From: Silurus meridionalis
Lineage: Eukaryota > Chordata > Actinopteri > Siluriformes > Siluridae
Direction: 5' to 3'
DNA length: 64,000 bases
Assembly: GCF_014805685.1 (NCBI RefSeq)
Contig: NC_060886.1
Location: 22,415,108-22,479,107 of the forward strand
Shown: piece by piece, positions 16,780-42,300 of the stretch
Layout of the letters: the number at the start of each line of letters is the position of its first letter
How positions within the stretch are numbered: the stretch's first letter is position 1
Notes under the pieces: model-generated
The model's database searches: none
What the model was told of the DNA's origin: nothing
Seen by the model: only the letters and a program-made list of their open reading frames with translations
Translations under genes and position numbers: made by a program

Positions 16780-17815
16780 ATAAAAAGGAACGACTTGGAT
16801 TTAGAGAAAGCGTACGACAGGGTGAGAGAGAGGAGTTGTGGTAATGTATGAGGCAGTCAGGTGTGTCAGAGAAGTATGTGAGGGTGGTGCAAGATATGTA
16901 TGAGGACAGTGTGACAGCAGTGAAGTGTGCAGTAGAAACGACAGACTGGTTTAAGGTAAAGGTTGGTCTGCATTAAGGATCGGATCTGAGCCCTTTCCTG
17001 TTTGCAGTGGAGAGGAACAGTTTGATGGAAGAGGTCAGACAGGAGTCTTCATGGACTATGATGTTACCGTGTTGTGAGTAGGGAGCAGTTTGAGAAGAGC
17101 CTGGAGAGGTGGAGGTACGTGCTGGAGAGAAGGGGAATGAAAGTCAGTAGAAGTAAGACAGAGTACGTGTGTGTGAATGAGAGGAAGATCAGTGGAGTGG
17201 TGTGGTTGCAGGGAGGTGGAGAAGGTGGAGAAGTTCAGGTACCTGGGGTCAACAGTGAAAAGTAATGGATAGTGTGTTAGAGAAGTGAAGAAAAGAGTGC
17301 AGGCAGGGTGGAGTGGGTGGAGAAGAGTGACAGGAGTGATTTGTGATAGAAGGGTATCTGCAAGAGTGAAAGAGGAAGTTTATAGGACTGTGGTGAGACC
17401 TGCGATGTTGTATGGTTTAGAGACAGTGGCATTGAGTAAAAGACAGGAGGTGGAGCTGGAGGTAGCAGAGCTGAAGATGTTGAGGTTTCCGTTGGGAGTG
17501 ACGAGGATGGAGAGGATTAGAAATTTTTTTTTTAGAGTGACAGAGCATGTAGGACGTTTTGGAGACAAAGTGAGAGAGGTGAGCTTGAGATGGTTTGGAC
17601 ATGTGCAAAGGAGGGACATGGGGCACATCGGTAGAAGAATGCTGAGGATGGAGCCACCACGTAAGAGAAAAAGAGGAACATCAAGGAGGAGGTATATGGA
17701 TGTGGTGAGGTAGATTGTTTGAAAGAGGTAGATGTAGAGGACAGGGTGGTATGGCGACTGATAATTCGCTGTGGCGACCCCTAACGGGAGCAGCCGAAAA
17801 AAGAAGAAATAAAAA
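16780..17815 (+). pseudogene. RTE-like non-LTR retrotransposon, 5'-truncated and frameshifted
   Basis: The 5' end encodes DLEKAYDRVRE, a reverse-transcriptase motif, followed by LSPFLFAV and EEVRQESSWTMM. The catalytic region that should follow is broken. Later frames read LERWRYVLERRGMKVSRSKTEY, then RVQAGW.GWRRV.GVICDRRV, RPAMLYGLETVALSKRQE and WFGHVQRRD.GHIGRRMLRM near the C-terminus. The 3' end is GTGGCGACCCCTAACGGGAG followed by an AAGAAG-type tail, the usual end of this fish LINE family. Stops and frame changes (two open segments, 17074-17265 and 17285-17713) show it is inactive. 5' truncation is normal for LINE insertion. The clade name (RTE-like) is my inference. Confidence 0.8.
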
Positions 17816-18551
17816 CGACTAGTTTTTACGAAATGTAGTTGAGTAAAAAGTTATATTTGACTTAACTAAACTACCCAAATAAACTAACCAATTACTTACA
17901 TATTAAGTGTGATGTAAGAAAGGACCATTCTTACGCTGCTCTCGGTCATGGCACATAAATTGACACCTTTATTTGTTTGTATTTCGCTCGGACACAAGTG
18001 TATGGTAATAATCCATGTGCAAAAGGGAATTACTAAGTTCTTAGGAATCAGAATGTAAGGATCTATATTTCGATTGCATCTTTTAACATTTTTTGATTTA
18101 TTTAAATTTTCTTATTTTCTCGTTGGAAACTGTTATATACAAGAAAAGCCCACAAGAGGGCAACATTTATTCAATCCTTTCCTCTTTTGAATAGGCACAA
18201 ATATACCTAATGTACTAATACATTCTATAATTAATACTATAAAAAAATATTAATTTGCTTTGCATGTATGCTTTACATACAAATGCAATGCAAATAATTT
18301 CAAAATCATCAAAAAAAGGTTACAACAGTGTCTTAGAGGGTAATGTCAAATTTATTTCATATAAAATAAATGTAATGCATACCTACATAAGTGTTCAGCT
18401 CAAGGAAAAAAAAAACCTCAATTGTCCTTTTCAATTGCCCATAACATCTCAAACTGAGGTTATAATAAAGATTTATTTTAAATCATGTTTTTCTTTGTGG
18501 TCTTCACACTATTTTTTGACTATGATAAAAATTCTGTCTACATCTAATGAA

Positions 18552-18655
<104 letters not shown>

Positions 18656-19984
18656 TTTTTTAAGTTTATAATACTAAAAACAAATTAATGATTGAACCAG
18701 AAAACCAAATCATATATTAGAAAATGTCATGTTTATTAGTGTATGCACAATACATTTTTAAACACCAATTTATACAATTTTTATTCTGATATGTGTAGTG
18801 AAAAAAAATCTCTCAATATTATTCTACCATAAAATGGGACTAAGAGTTGGAGCTGGCTGGGCTCTGATACACACACAACTGTTAAATGAGGAAATTATTA
18901 TATCCTCCTTTTCCTGCATGAACTTCCTGTTCCTTCTGCCAGATTTATATTCAGCTAGATTTATCAAAACCCTGACCAGCCCACACTTTATCCCAAATCT
19001 GGCACTAATAGTGGAAGCTGCTTCCAAAAAAAAAAAAAAAAAAACATAAGATTTTGGATAAGGTATAAACAGCAAGCATACATACTGCCTAGAACCGAAG
19101 CATAAAAAGGGTGTGGGCAAGCAGTTATAAACAGATTGTGTTTAACAGAGCAGCATGCAGTGCTAATGATGAGTGTACAGTATATGTTAGGATAAACATC
19201 AGGGCTGGGATTTCAGCTGGAGGCCATGTGAGTATAGATAGAACACACATCAATAAGCCTGCTTGCTTTACTTCCAGTAGGGAAAGTAACCTTTAGCTGT
19301 GCTCTGTATATGTAATAAACGTTATGTTTACACTTTCACATTTCATTACAATGAACTGTTCCATTTGTTCAAAAGAATTATAATAAACTTCTGTATTAAG
19401 CTTTCCTAATCTTGTCATACATAAGAACAAGACTGTTGCACGTGGATCGCTTATGGCAAATATCTGACACTAATGTACTGCTGTTTTTAAAATATATAAA
19501 ATATACAAAAAGGCAAGGATTTCATGTCTGCATGAAAAAGCAAAAAAAAGTCAACACAAATTCCATCAGTCTATTATCTGTGACGAGCATAAAATATTTG
19601 TGTTTATTGACAAAGATTTTGGATATTTACTTAGATTTAACAATGGAAATATGGTATACTTCAGATCCGTAAACATTATTTTAAATAAATAATCATTTTC
19701 TGCAGTCTCTGAATATTTTCAAAATATAATGAAATTGTTGTTTAATTAATGTGGCAATGAAGAATCACAAATTCTTAAGTTTCTGTGCCTCTAACACCCC
19801 TAGGATTGTGCTTAGGGCGCAGTCATACCGAGCGCCACTGCAAGAGTGCTGATCTTGGATCAGTTTGGTCCATCTAATTATATTCCTTTGGAGATGAAAG
19901 ATAAAAAAAAACTGATCCGATATCAGCACTCTTACCCTGAGAAGTTTGTACAGCTGTGTGCTGGAACTTGGCTTGAGGCGCAAT

Positions 19985-32322
<12,338 letters not shown>

Positions 32323-32598
32323 CCTTAGTGTTGTATTTGATCTCCCGCGCATGCGCAGTTAACATCTGTGAAACTTCTTCAGTTGATTCATTAAAAACAG
32401 TGTGGGTTTTGTAATAATAATCATCATTATCATCATACGAGGAAAAATAAATTAATTATTGTTATAATTATCATTTTTATTATAAAACGTAAAAGGAACA
32501 TACTACCTCTACTAATATTACTACTAGTAGTAGTAGTAATAATAATAATAATAATAATAATAGTAGTAATAATAATAATAATATGAAGAGAGGAACAA

Positions 32599-32635
<37 letters not shown>

Positions 32636-33353
32636 TTGCTCTGAATTGTTTGCATTTGTTGCACGTGTGTGTGCGTGCGTGCGTGTGTGTGTGTGTGTGT
32701 GCGTGAACGATCAAGCTCCCTGAATAAAAAAAATAAAATAAAAAAAAACATTAATACGGTCTACAATTATTAGCACGACCCTATAATTTTTTATTTGATC
32801 CAGAAGTCAATTCAGTATGTGCTGGCTAACCACACCATATATCCATGTCACTATATATCATATAACACTATGCTTCATCGTGTGCTTTTTGACTTTTAAA
32901 TCTGTAAGATATATTTATTTGTTCAGAAGAACCTGCCAGAGATGCCAGACATGTTAGAATGAGACACACTCCATAGAGCTATTATATCTGTCAGTAATCC
33001 TGTACAAGTCGAATTGCTTGGTATACCCTTGGTATAAAAGAGCATCTTAATCTGTGAAGCTGGTGTCTGTTGCTGATAAAGCTTATTAGTACCTTGATAG
33101 ACTCTTGAACAGTCCACTGGTCTGCATGAATAAACTGCAGTTCCTGGGCGGGCCGCTTGCCACAGCTGGATTGAAAACATCTGGATCCGCCTCCGAGGCC
33201 AGAAAACTCGTCGATCCGAGCGGCTCAGCTCTTCCAGCGCACAGGACAGCTTCTAAAACCTCTCTCTATGCGAACTTTCCTTTGTCTCTGACAGCGAGGA
33301 AGGTGAAAGAAGAAGCTGACTCAAGATTGTGTCCGGGGCGAAAAAAACCCACT
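32323..33353. promoter_or_regulatory. Shared upstream region of SNX4 and the TGFBR2-like gene
   Basis: The two start codons face away from each other and lie 1,031 bp apart, so both promoters must be here or in adjacent 5'UTR introns. The region contains (TAA)n and (TTA)n tracts (32527-32635) and a (GT)n tract (32664-32702). The 33140-33350 part is more GC-rich and probably TGFBR2-like 5'UTR. No TATA box stands out. Confidence 0.5.
32521..32635 (+). repeat. (TAG/TAA)n ... (TTA)n inverted triplet tract
   Basis: About 60 bp of TAG/TAA units is followed, after an ATGAAGAGAGGAACAAAT spacer, by about 35 bp of TTA units. The two halves are complementary and could pair. Confidence 0.85.
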
Positions 33354-36300
33354 ATGGAGCTCCGGGGCTGGAGATTCACGTCTTTCCTATGTGTCCTTCT
33401 GTCGCTCAGTGAGTAGAAAAGCAGAGTTTCTGCCAGTCATCTCCACTTTCTTTTGTACTCATATTATGTGCAGCCATCAACATACAAGCCGAGAGAAAAA
33501 CTACATACTACTATACCAGAGTATAGATAACGGTGCCAAACATACTATTACATCATACATAAACACTGCAGTAATATGAACTTTTAGATAGACATAAGAC
33601 TTGATTTGCATTTAGTTGGCTGTATATAATTAACATGGCGGCGTAGTATTTTGACACAGTACTATTTGGATGTGTTGATTAGAGTTACATACAGTGTGGA
33701 CTATTTTTAAGCGTATTGGACTTCTCATAAAAATGAATAAAAAAAGAAACATGAAAACATTTGTTGATATGGTCAAGTTTGAGACTGAAGTGTGAGTACT
33801 TACTGAGAACAGTACTAACTAAAGATAGATATTATCTGTGCTGGATATCAAAAGCAATTTGTGAGAAGAATTTATGAATACATGATATGGTTTCCATCTA
33901 TTCATTAGAAAGGCAGTCAGTTTTTAAGTTATGAGAAATGCTACCAAATCATAGACTCATAGTGTCATCAACTTTTCATGAGGGTTTAACCATATGTCAT
34001 GATTTGATCTATGTGTTGTTTTATCAAACAGTGAAAAAATTATACACACAAACAAAAAAATAAAACATATATATCTTCGAAAAGGTTCTCAGATTTTTTT
34101 GGTATATTTTTTAGATTTGTGATTTATCATAAAACATAACAACATTCTTATGAAATAGAATGAAAATATTGCGTAAGAACATAATCATTTTCAGTCTTTC
34201 TACACTTCAATTCTCATTAACCAATTGAGTTTGTTGTACCAACCATGCACTCTAAATACTATTTAAGAACAGGATTGATTCTGTGCAGAAGAAAATAAAT
34301 GTAATAAACAGAGCACACATACAGAGTCAATGCAAAATCCAAAGGAAATTTCTATCAAGAAATCTTTATTCAGGCTTAAAATTATCTTTGCTGTATAGAA
34401 GAAGGTTCCTTAAATGGATTGTATTTGAGGGAACAGTTTTGATTTTAACAGCCGTTCAAAGTCATTACAGTGCTGTTGAAGAGAACAAAATCATAATGTC
34501 TTCATTTATTCATCCAGCTTTCCAACTGTTGCTGAAAACAGTACCTAATGAAGATAAATTAGGTAATTATTAAGGAAGACAGAGGGCACATGTGATAAAC
34601 TGGTGCCAACTCTAATGAATTTAAACAACACGCAGAGAGACAAAAGACAGAGCGAGTGTAATGTGACAGTCTTTTCTCAGTCCTGCCATCACCATTTCAA
34701 ACAATGCTCAAATTGTCCTGGTTACAGCCAATAATAAGATGCTGACGGGCTCTAAGTCACCCTGGTCACAAAAGAACTGCAATGACAGAGATGAGGGTTG
34801 TAATATTTCTTTCTTTTGCATCCAAAAAGTGTCTTTCTGTTGTGGTAACTTTAAGGCAGAGAATCTAAGTGATCATAAGCAGGATAAACAGATATTTATT
34901 GTTTGGCATGAGATTATAGGTATTGAATTGGCAGTTGTAAGAACAGCCCCCAAAATTGATTGAATAATTCATTTTTCTCTCCTGATCTTGGAAGAGCTCG
35001 TCAGTTCACAAGTTCAAAAGTTGTTTCAAAATACATTGGATCATTTTTGGCTCCGGAGCTTCAGAGGAAATCTTGATGACATCTGTATATCATATGCATG
35101 TGACAGGGCCAACCGGTGATGTTTTGATTATGCTTTATTAATTTATTCGCAAAATGCTTTCAAGGCTATTCGAAAGTGAGATATCATGCCACACAGTGGC
35201 AGAATGTGATTACTGCACTTTAAGAAGAGTGCATTGGAGAAACGAAGCACAGTTTAGTGTGTTTCGTTCTCAAGCACACATCCTGTTCATCACAGAAGAT
35301 AAGCATCAGGCTGTCCAGTTTGTTGAATCAGGTGCACTGCAGAAATTGTGCAATAATGAGAGTAAGGCTGTGAACCTAAATCTCTCCTAACGTTCAGTGT
35401 TTAACACATTATGGTGTGTGATCTTTTTGCAGATTGCAGTGTTGTTTGGCCTCTGTGTGAAGTAAAACCGATTGTAACACACCTATTGCCTTTAAAGAAG
35501 TGTCATTCTGCCATTCTGAATATTAATGCACAGCATTGGAGTGGGTTATGAACTATGGAATACGGAAGAAAAGTGGATCTGACTGTAAAGACATGTTACA
35601 ACTACAGGCCAGCATCTCCAGGCCTCCAGTGAGCATGTGGCCCTTGGATTTCCCATAAGTACAGAGGGGTTGTTCTTCAAACTTGGCCAGAGTGAACACT
35701 TATGGCTTTAATTTATTTCTGGAGCAGTCAACTGCTGATTTTAATTACCTTATATTTTGGAAGTTTGGAGAGGGGGGCTTTTTTTTTTTTTTTTTTTTTT
35801 TGCTTAAATATTCTTAGTTATTGCTTTTTTCATTTCTCTCTCTCCCTCTCTTTCGTTCTCTATCGTTCTGTTTCGTTCTTTCTCACTCACTTGTATATTT
35901 TGATGGTTGGCATCAGTGAACATCTGGAAGCCTTTGCGAAATATCAGCACTGTTTCTTTTCATGTTTACTCAGTCCTATTAGATCACCACGCTCTCTGAG
36001 TGAAACAAGCTCACCCGTCATCTGGTTTCTATCAACAATTAATATTGTTGTGATGTGGCAGCATGAGGATAGCGGAAGGAAGATGCGTGGGAAGGAATGC
36101 TCCCCACACCCCGACATAACACAGGCACTCTGAACCCCTCCACCCTCAAAACACACATACACACATGCTGACAACTAAGCCAAACCTACACACAATATAC
36201 AATGTATATCATCCAAATCCATCCATCTGTTGTGTCCAGATGGGGTTTAGCCTTCTTTAGTAAGGTTTTGGGTCTTTTTCATTCTGATTGCAACTGCTCA

Positions 36301-39300
36301 CCTGTGGCCATTTTTATTGCCATAGTAATCTAATACATGTACTGTGAACCATTTAATAATCATGTATTCATTTCTTTTGATATTGACAGTACCTCTTATT
36401 GAATAATAAAATTTATATTTAGGACAATGTACACTGATTAATTCATTCAGTCCTTCAGTGACTGCATTATACTGGTTAGGGTTGTTGTGGATTAACCTCC
36501 TATCCACTGAAAACTGGGCATCAGGAACACAGCCTGCCTTGTAATACAGTTCAGCACTATTTCAGAGGCAGAATTTCAAAGTGATGGTTATCAGCAACTG
36601 TCAATGTAGATTTGGTAAATGGAATAGCAGCCTATTTCTCTAACAGCATGAAGAGGATCTTACACTCATTCATACAGAGCATTTTAAGCACTTTTAAATT
36701 CTTGTGCACTAATTCAGGTTACACGGTTTCATTCGGCTCAAAATATATTTCTATTGTTGCCTTATTGCCGTTAACCGCATTCTATTTTCTTGTGGTATAT
36801 ACATATATGATTATTTGTATAATCCCAGATGTCATAATTAATATATCTACAATATTGTAAAACAACAACAACAAAAATATATATCTGTAAAAACATTGTG
36901 TACTAACTTACTACTTTTATTTATGTGTGCAAATTTTAGTATTTCAGGCCAGTGCTTTCACTCACATATCGACTAACCTTTGTAAGTGGTGTGACCAGTC
37001 CAATCCCGTGTGTGAGGACAATATCTGCATGAGTAACTGCAACTTCAGCTCCTTCTGTACCTATACTGAGGAGGTCTGCGTGGCTATATGGTAAGTCTGG
37101 CCAATGCCACTTTTTATTTATAGAATGCAACGTCATTGAGCCAAGCCAGCACTGGGTTCCCAATGTGTTGGAGTGTGAGTGGGCCACAACTGGAGTTTTG
37201 AGATGCGGTTGAGTTCTCGGACATTGTGTATGATTCATGCCATTCCACCCCAGCCACAGCCCACAAGGCTGAATTCTGACTTTCTCTCTTACATCTAAGT
37301 TTGAATTCAAACTTGATGTTTTAAATCTTAAGATGGACCTAAGATAGTGTATTACAATTTCAATGTATATGAGGCTAATGTGTTTTCTTTATACATTGTG
37401 AGCTCAATATGACAACTTGTAGCTGAAGTATGCCTCTCTGGACCATTGCTAATGATAATAGACTTTTTCTTCTTTTTTTTTAGTTTTCTGCTAAAATAGT
37501 TCCGCCCAGCTTGGCACCCAGGGAGTGTTTCTGGGAAGTTTATAGGATTGACCTTTGATTGACCATGTAGTAGAATCTGGCTGTGTAGCGAGAGATAGCC
37601 AGCACTCAGGGGAGCACAGAAAAAACATGGCTTGAATAAAAGAGTCCGATAAAAACTCCTCACGAATACAGGATGAATAACAAACACATTTATAACCTTC
37701 AGAGAAGAGCTGACTTTGGCATGAAGTACAAAGAAAACTCCTGAGCAGGGATTCCCTGATCACTTGTTATTCATAATTTTTTTTGCTGTCAAAAAGCATT
37801 CCTAAGTTTAACACAAGGACGATTTGGATATTTTATATACATTAAAAGCCAGAATAACCTTGGATTCTCAAAAATTCAGCTGTGTAGCCTCTCTGTATGT
37901 TTGTTATGTGCTTGGTTTTCACAAAAAGAAGCTAAACCTATTTCAAAAATATGAACTTAACCCTGTTTATAATATATATATTATCATCAACAATAAAAAG
38001 TACACACACTCACTCACATCTTTAATAATGGAAAGTCATATTCTTTCTTTACCCAAATCCTTTCAGACACTTATTTGATTTTAGTTATATTTAATTACTT
38101 TTAACAGCAGTTCTACTTGAATTCCCAAATAAATACAATTATAATTTGAATTTGTGATTGTATGGACAATAGGATGATATTTTATGTATAGTATATATTC
38201 TAAACCAAGAAGCACATTGCATTCCGAAATATTCAGGTGTTGTCTAACAGCTCCTTTAGTAATGTCTGTATGTGCATGTTGTTCATAGGAAGAAGGAGAA
38301 TGAGAGTCTGAGCGTGCAAACTCTATGCCACAATCCTCAACATGCACTGGAGAACATCGTGCTGCCTAACACCAGCTCCACAGAGTGTGCAATGACTTCA
38401 GTGCCCTCTGAGAACAGTATACTGTATCTCTGCAGCTGTATCAGGGAGCATGACTGCAATGACAGGCTCATCTTTGAGAAAGGTGCAAATGGTAATAAGA
38501 ATAAGAATAAGGAGAATAATAGGCACTGTATCTTTCTCCCATAGACTTGCTTAACCATACAAAGTAAAAAAAAGAAAGGTGCTGACATTTTGTAAACTTT
38601 TCTTTCAAGGGTTCTCAAGGCTACAGAGTAAAGACGTGATTCCGGTAGTGGTGTTAAGCCTGGCTCCTCCACTCCTAGTGGCTGTGATTGCTACAATGGC
38701 ATTCTACGTCTACCGCACACGACACCTCAGCAAACAACCCAAAGACTGGCCACCAAAGCGCACACATTACCAGTCACTAGACCCACCACAGGCGTGTGCT
38801 GGTGAAGTCAATGCCAGTGACTACCACGGCAAGCTTCTATCCCTTGGTGAAGATGCCAATTCAGACATATCCTCAAGCTGCGCCAATAGCCTAAACCACA
38901 ACACTGAGCATCTACCTATCCAGCTGGAGGCCTTGGTTGGAAAAGGACGATTTGCTGAGGTCTGGCGAGCACGGCTGAACCACAGCGAATGTGGCCAGTA
39001 TGAAACGGTTGCAGTAAAAATCTTCCCATCTGTGGAATATGCTTCCTGGCGCAACGAGAGGGCCATCTTCTCTGATCCCAACCTGAAACACGAGAACATT
39101 GTACAGTTTCTGACTGCAGAGCAGCGTGGAGGAACAGCTAGCAACCCTCAGCGGCAGTACTGGCTAATCATGGCCTACCATGCCCTGGGGAACCTGCAGG
39201 ACTATCTAGTGAGCCATGTGCTGAGCTGGAGTCAGCTGTGTGCAATGGCATCCTCAGTGGCACGAGGCCTAGCGCATCTGCACAATGACACAACCCCATG

Positions 39301-42300
39301 TGGGACACCCAAGGTGCCCATCGCACACCGCGACTTGAAGAGCAGCAACATCGTGATGAAGACCAACAACGAGTGTGCTCTGTGTGATTTTGGTCTTGCG
39401 CTAAGACTGGACATCTCTCTCACAGTTGATGACTTCGCTAACAGCGGCCAGGTGAGGAGTATCATCATAGTCTTATGATAGCAATGTAGCGCAAATAGTT
39501 GAAAAAAGCTCATTTCCGAGCAAATTCATTAAATCAAACATTAGTGTGGAGTAGAAAAGTTAATATTGTTGCTGTTTCCTCTAGACTGATTTCATCATCC
39601 CTAATCCTTAGGACTGATTCAGGTCGTTCTGCTCTCTCAAAGATATATGATTGTATAGCAGGAGTTAAGCCAAATCAATATTAAACTTAGTTTCATTGGA
39701 CTTAAAAAAAAATAAAAATAATAATACACTTAACGAAAGGTTTTGAACCTTATAATGCAACGAAACCGCTATGTAGTGCAGAGCAGCAGAGTCAGCAAAA
39801 TGTCTAATCTGCATTGTGTTATTCATCAGCGTGCTGCAGTTTGCCACAAGATCATGGCTACATGACGTAAAACTGCACACAGAAAGCCACAGAAAATTAG
39901 ATCAGCTCCATAAACTCTTCTAATGTATCACTGGGTGCTTTAATATGACTGGTTTTTAAAGGGAAAAAAAAGTTTAGATAATCCATCCAGCAATCTCTCC
40001 TAAACCACATTCGCTTTTAGATGTTTATCATCCAACTTAAAGGATTAAGAATTATGAAGAAGAAACACATTATTTATTTTAGAGCTCCTCAAATCAAATT
40101 ACAAAAACCTTTACAGTCCGAATTATTGCCTTTCCACCAAAAGAGACAGATTTCTTTTTCTTTCTTTTCTCAGTTATACATTCAATCCATTACTTTACTT
40201 ACAATGGAAAGAATTCCACAGAAATATTTTTATAAACTTGGTAACAAATAATCTACCCTGTATTTAAATTATTCATAATATGTATATATTTCACTTATAC
40301 TTTATTTTACCATTTTGTTCTTGTTCCATTCACTCTGGCATTTATTTATATACCTTCAGGCTACTGATCTTTAATGGTTATTATGTTCAAATATGGAACT
40401 TTTCCAGGTCTTTGCTTTTATTTGTTTAATAGCTGATCTAGTCCTGAATAAAAAACATTTATTTTTCTGAGCAGGTATTATTAGAAGTAGGTTTTCTGTT
40501 TCTTAAATATAATAGAATAAATCTCGTGCCCTCCTGCAGCTGCCTTATGTAAACAAGTTGATCTTTACTTCTAAGGTTGGAACGGCTCGCTATATGGCCC
40601 CTGAGGTCCTAGAATCTAGAGTGAATTTAGAGGATTTGGAGTCCTTCAAACAGATGGATGTGTACTCCATGTCTCTGGTGCTGTGGGAAATCGCCTCTCG
40701 CTGTGATGCTATAGGAGGTAAGAGCCTGAAAGATCTTAATAAAATAACCCAGCAGGGCTGCACACTGTAGAGCAATTTATAAAACATGAATCAGTTTTTA
40801 TTTGGATTCTGCTAAATAATATTACAAAAAACTATGGTGTAATAGACTTTTTGGTTGGAAAGGCAAACTCTTATAATGCAAACAAATTAGAAATGTCAAT
40901 TATGTTACACAGTCCACTGGACTTAAAAAGTCTTAGAGAAATTCTTCTCCGACTGAGAGTGAAATCATTCAATCAATGAATATTGCTGTCTCAGAGGTGA
41001 AGAGCTACGAGCCTCCATTTGGTTCGAAGGTGTGTGATCAGCCGTGTGTGGACAGCATGAGGGATCTGGTACTGAGAGACAGAGGACGACCCGACATTCC
41101 ACTCAGCTGGACAATACATACAGTATGTGCTACATAAAAATGTGACTAATAATAATGCATATGATACACATACAGTACCAGGCAAAGGTCTGGACACACC
41201 TTCTCCTTTTGTGTTTTTTTTCTTTTTTTCAACATTGTACATTAATAGTGAAGACATCCAAATTATGAAAGAACATATATTAAATTATGTGGCAAACAAC
41301 AAAAAAAAGTGTTAATTAACCCAGAATATGTTATATTTTCGATTCTTCATGAGGTAGTCACCTAGAATGGTTTTCCAACCTTTTCCAATCTTGAGGAGTT
41401 CCCAGAGGTGTTGAGTGCGTGTTGGCTGCTTTTTTTCACTCTTTAGTCCAACTCATCTCCAACCATCTGAACTGTATTTGATAATGGAGGTCAGGTGATC
41501 TGATGCAGCACTCCATCACTCTTCTTCTTGAACAAATAGTTCTTACATAACCTAGAGATGTGTTTGGGGTGATTGTCTTGTTGGAAAACAAATGATGGTC
41601 CCACTAACTGCAAACCAGATGAGATGGCATGTCACTGCTAAATGCTGTGGTATCAATGCTAGTTAAGTCCTCAGTTTACCCTGTCACCAGCAAAGCACAC
41701 CTCCTCCTTCATGCTTCACAGTGGGAACCACACATTCAGGAATCATCTGTTTACCGTCTCAAAGACATGGCAGGTAGAACCAAAATTTCTAATTTGGACT
41801 CATCAAACCAAAGGACAAGTTTTAACCGATGTAATGTCCATTTCTGTCTTTGGCACAAGCAGGTTTCTTCTGCTTCTTGTTCTTCTTCCATAATAGTGCT
41901 TTCTTTGCCTCGATTTGACCATAAAGGCCTGAATCAAGTAGCCTCTTTTGAACAATGGATGTTGGAAAACGCATTTATGTAATTCGGCGGTTTCTGAGGC
42001 TGGTAATTCTAATTACTTTGCAGCAGAGGTAACTCTTGGTCTTCCTTACAGGGACAAAATCATGAAAACTTACTTTCATTTCTTTAAGCAATGATGGACT
42101 GTCTTTTCTCTTTAATTAACTGAGTGTTTCTTGCCATAATATGGATTTGTACAGTGGCTGGAGCAGCACTAATGGGGGCTATCGACTCTGTACTTACCCT
42201 TTCCTCTGCACAAGACAACTGATGATCTAAAGCAAATTAAGAAGGCAAGAAATGTCAGAAATGAACAGAAGACACTGTGAACTTAAAAAGAAAAAAAAAA

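Noticed and set aside
32527..32635. Possible CRISPR-like or satellite array
   Set aside because: The unit is a trinucleotide with no spacers; it is a simple microsatellite in a eukaryotic genome.
35702..36133. 143-codon plus-strand open frame in TGFBR2-like intron 1
   Set aside because: Phe- and Ser-rich from T and CT runs, with no recognisable domain and no need for it in the splicing chain.
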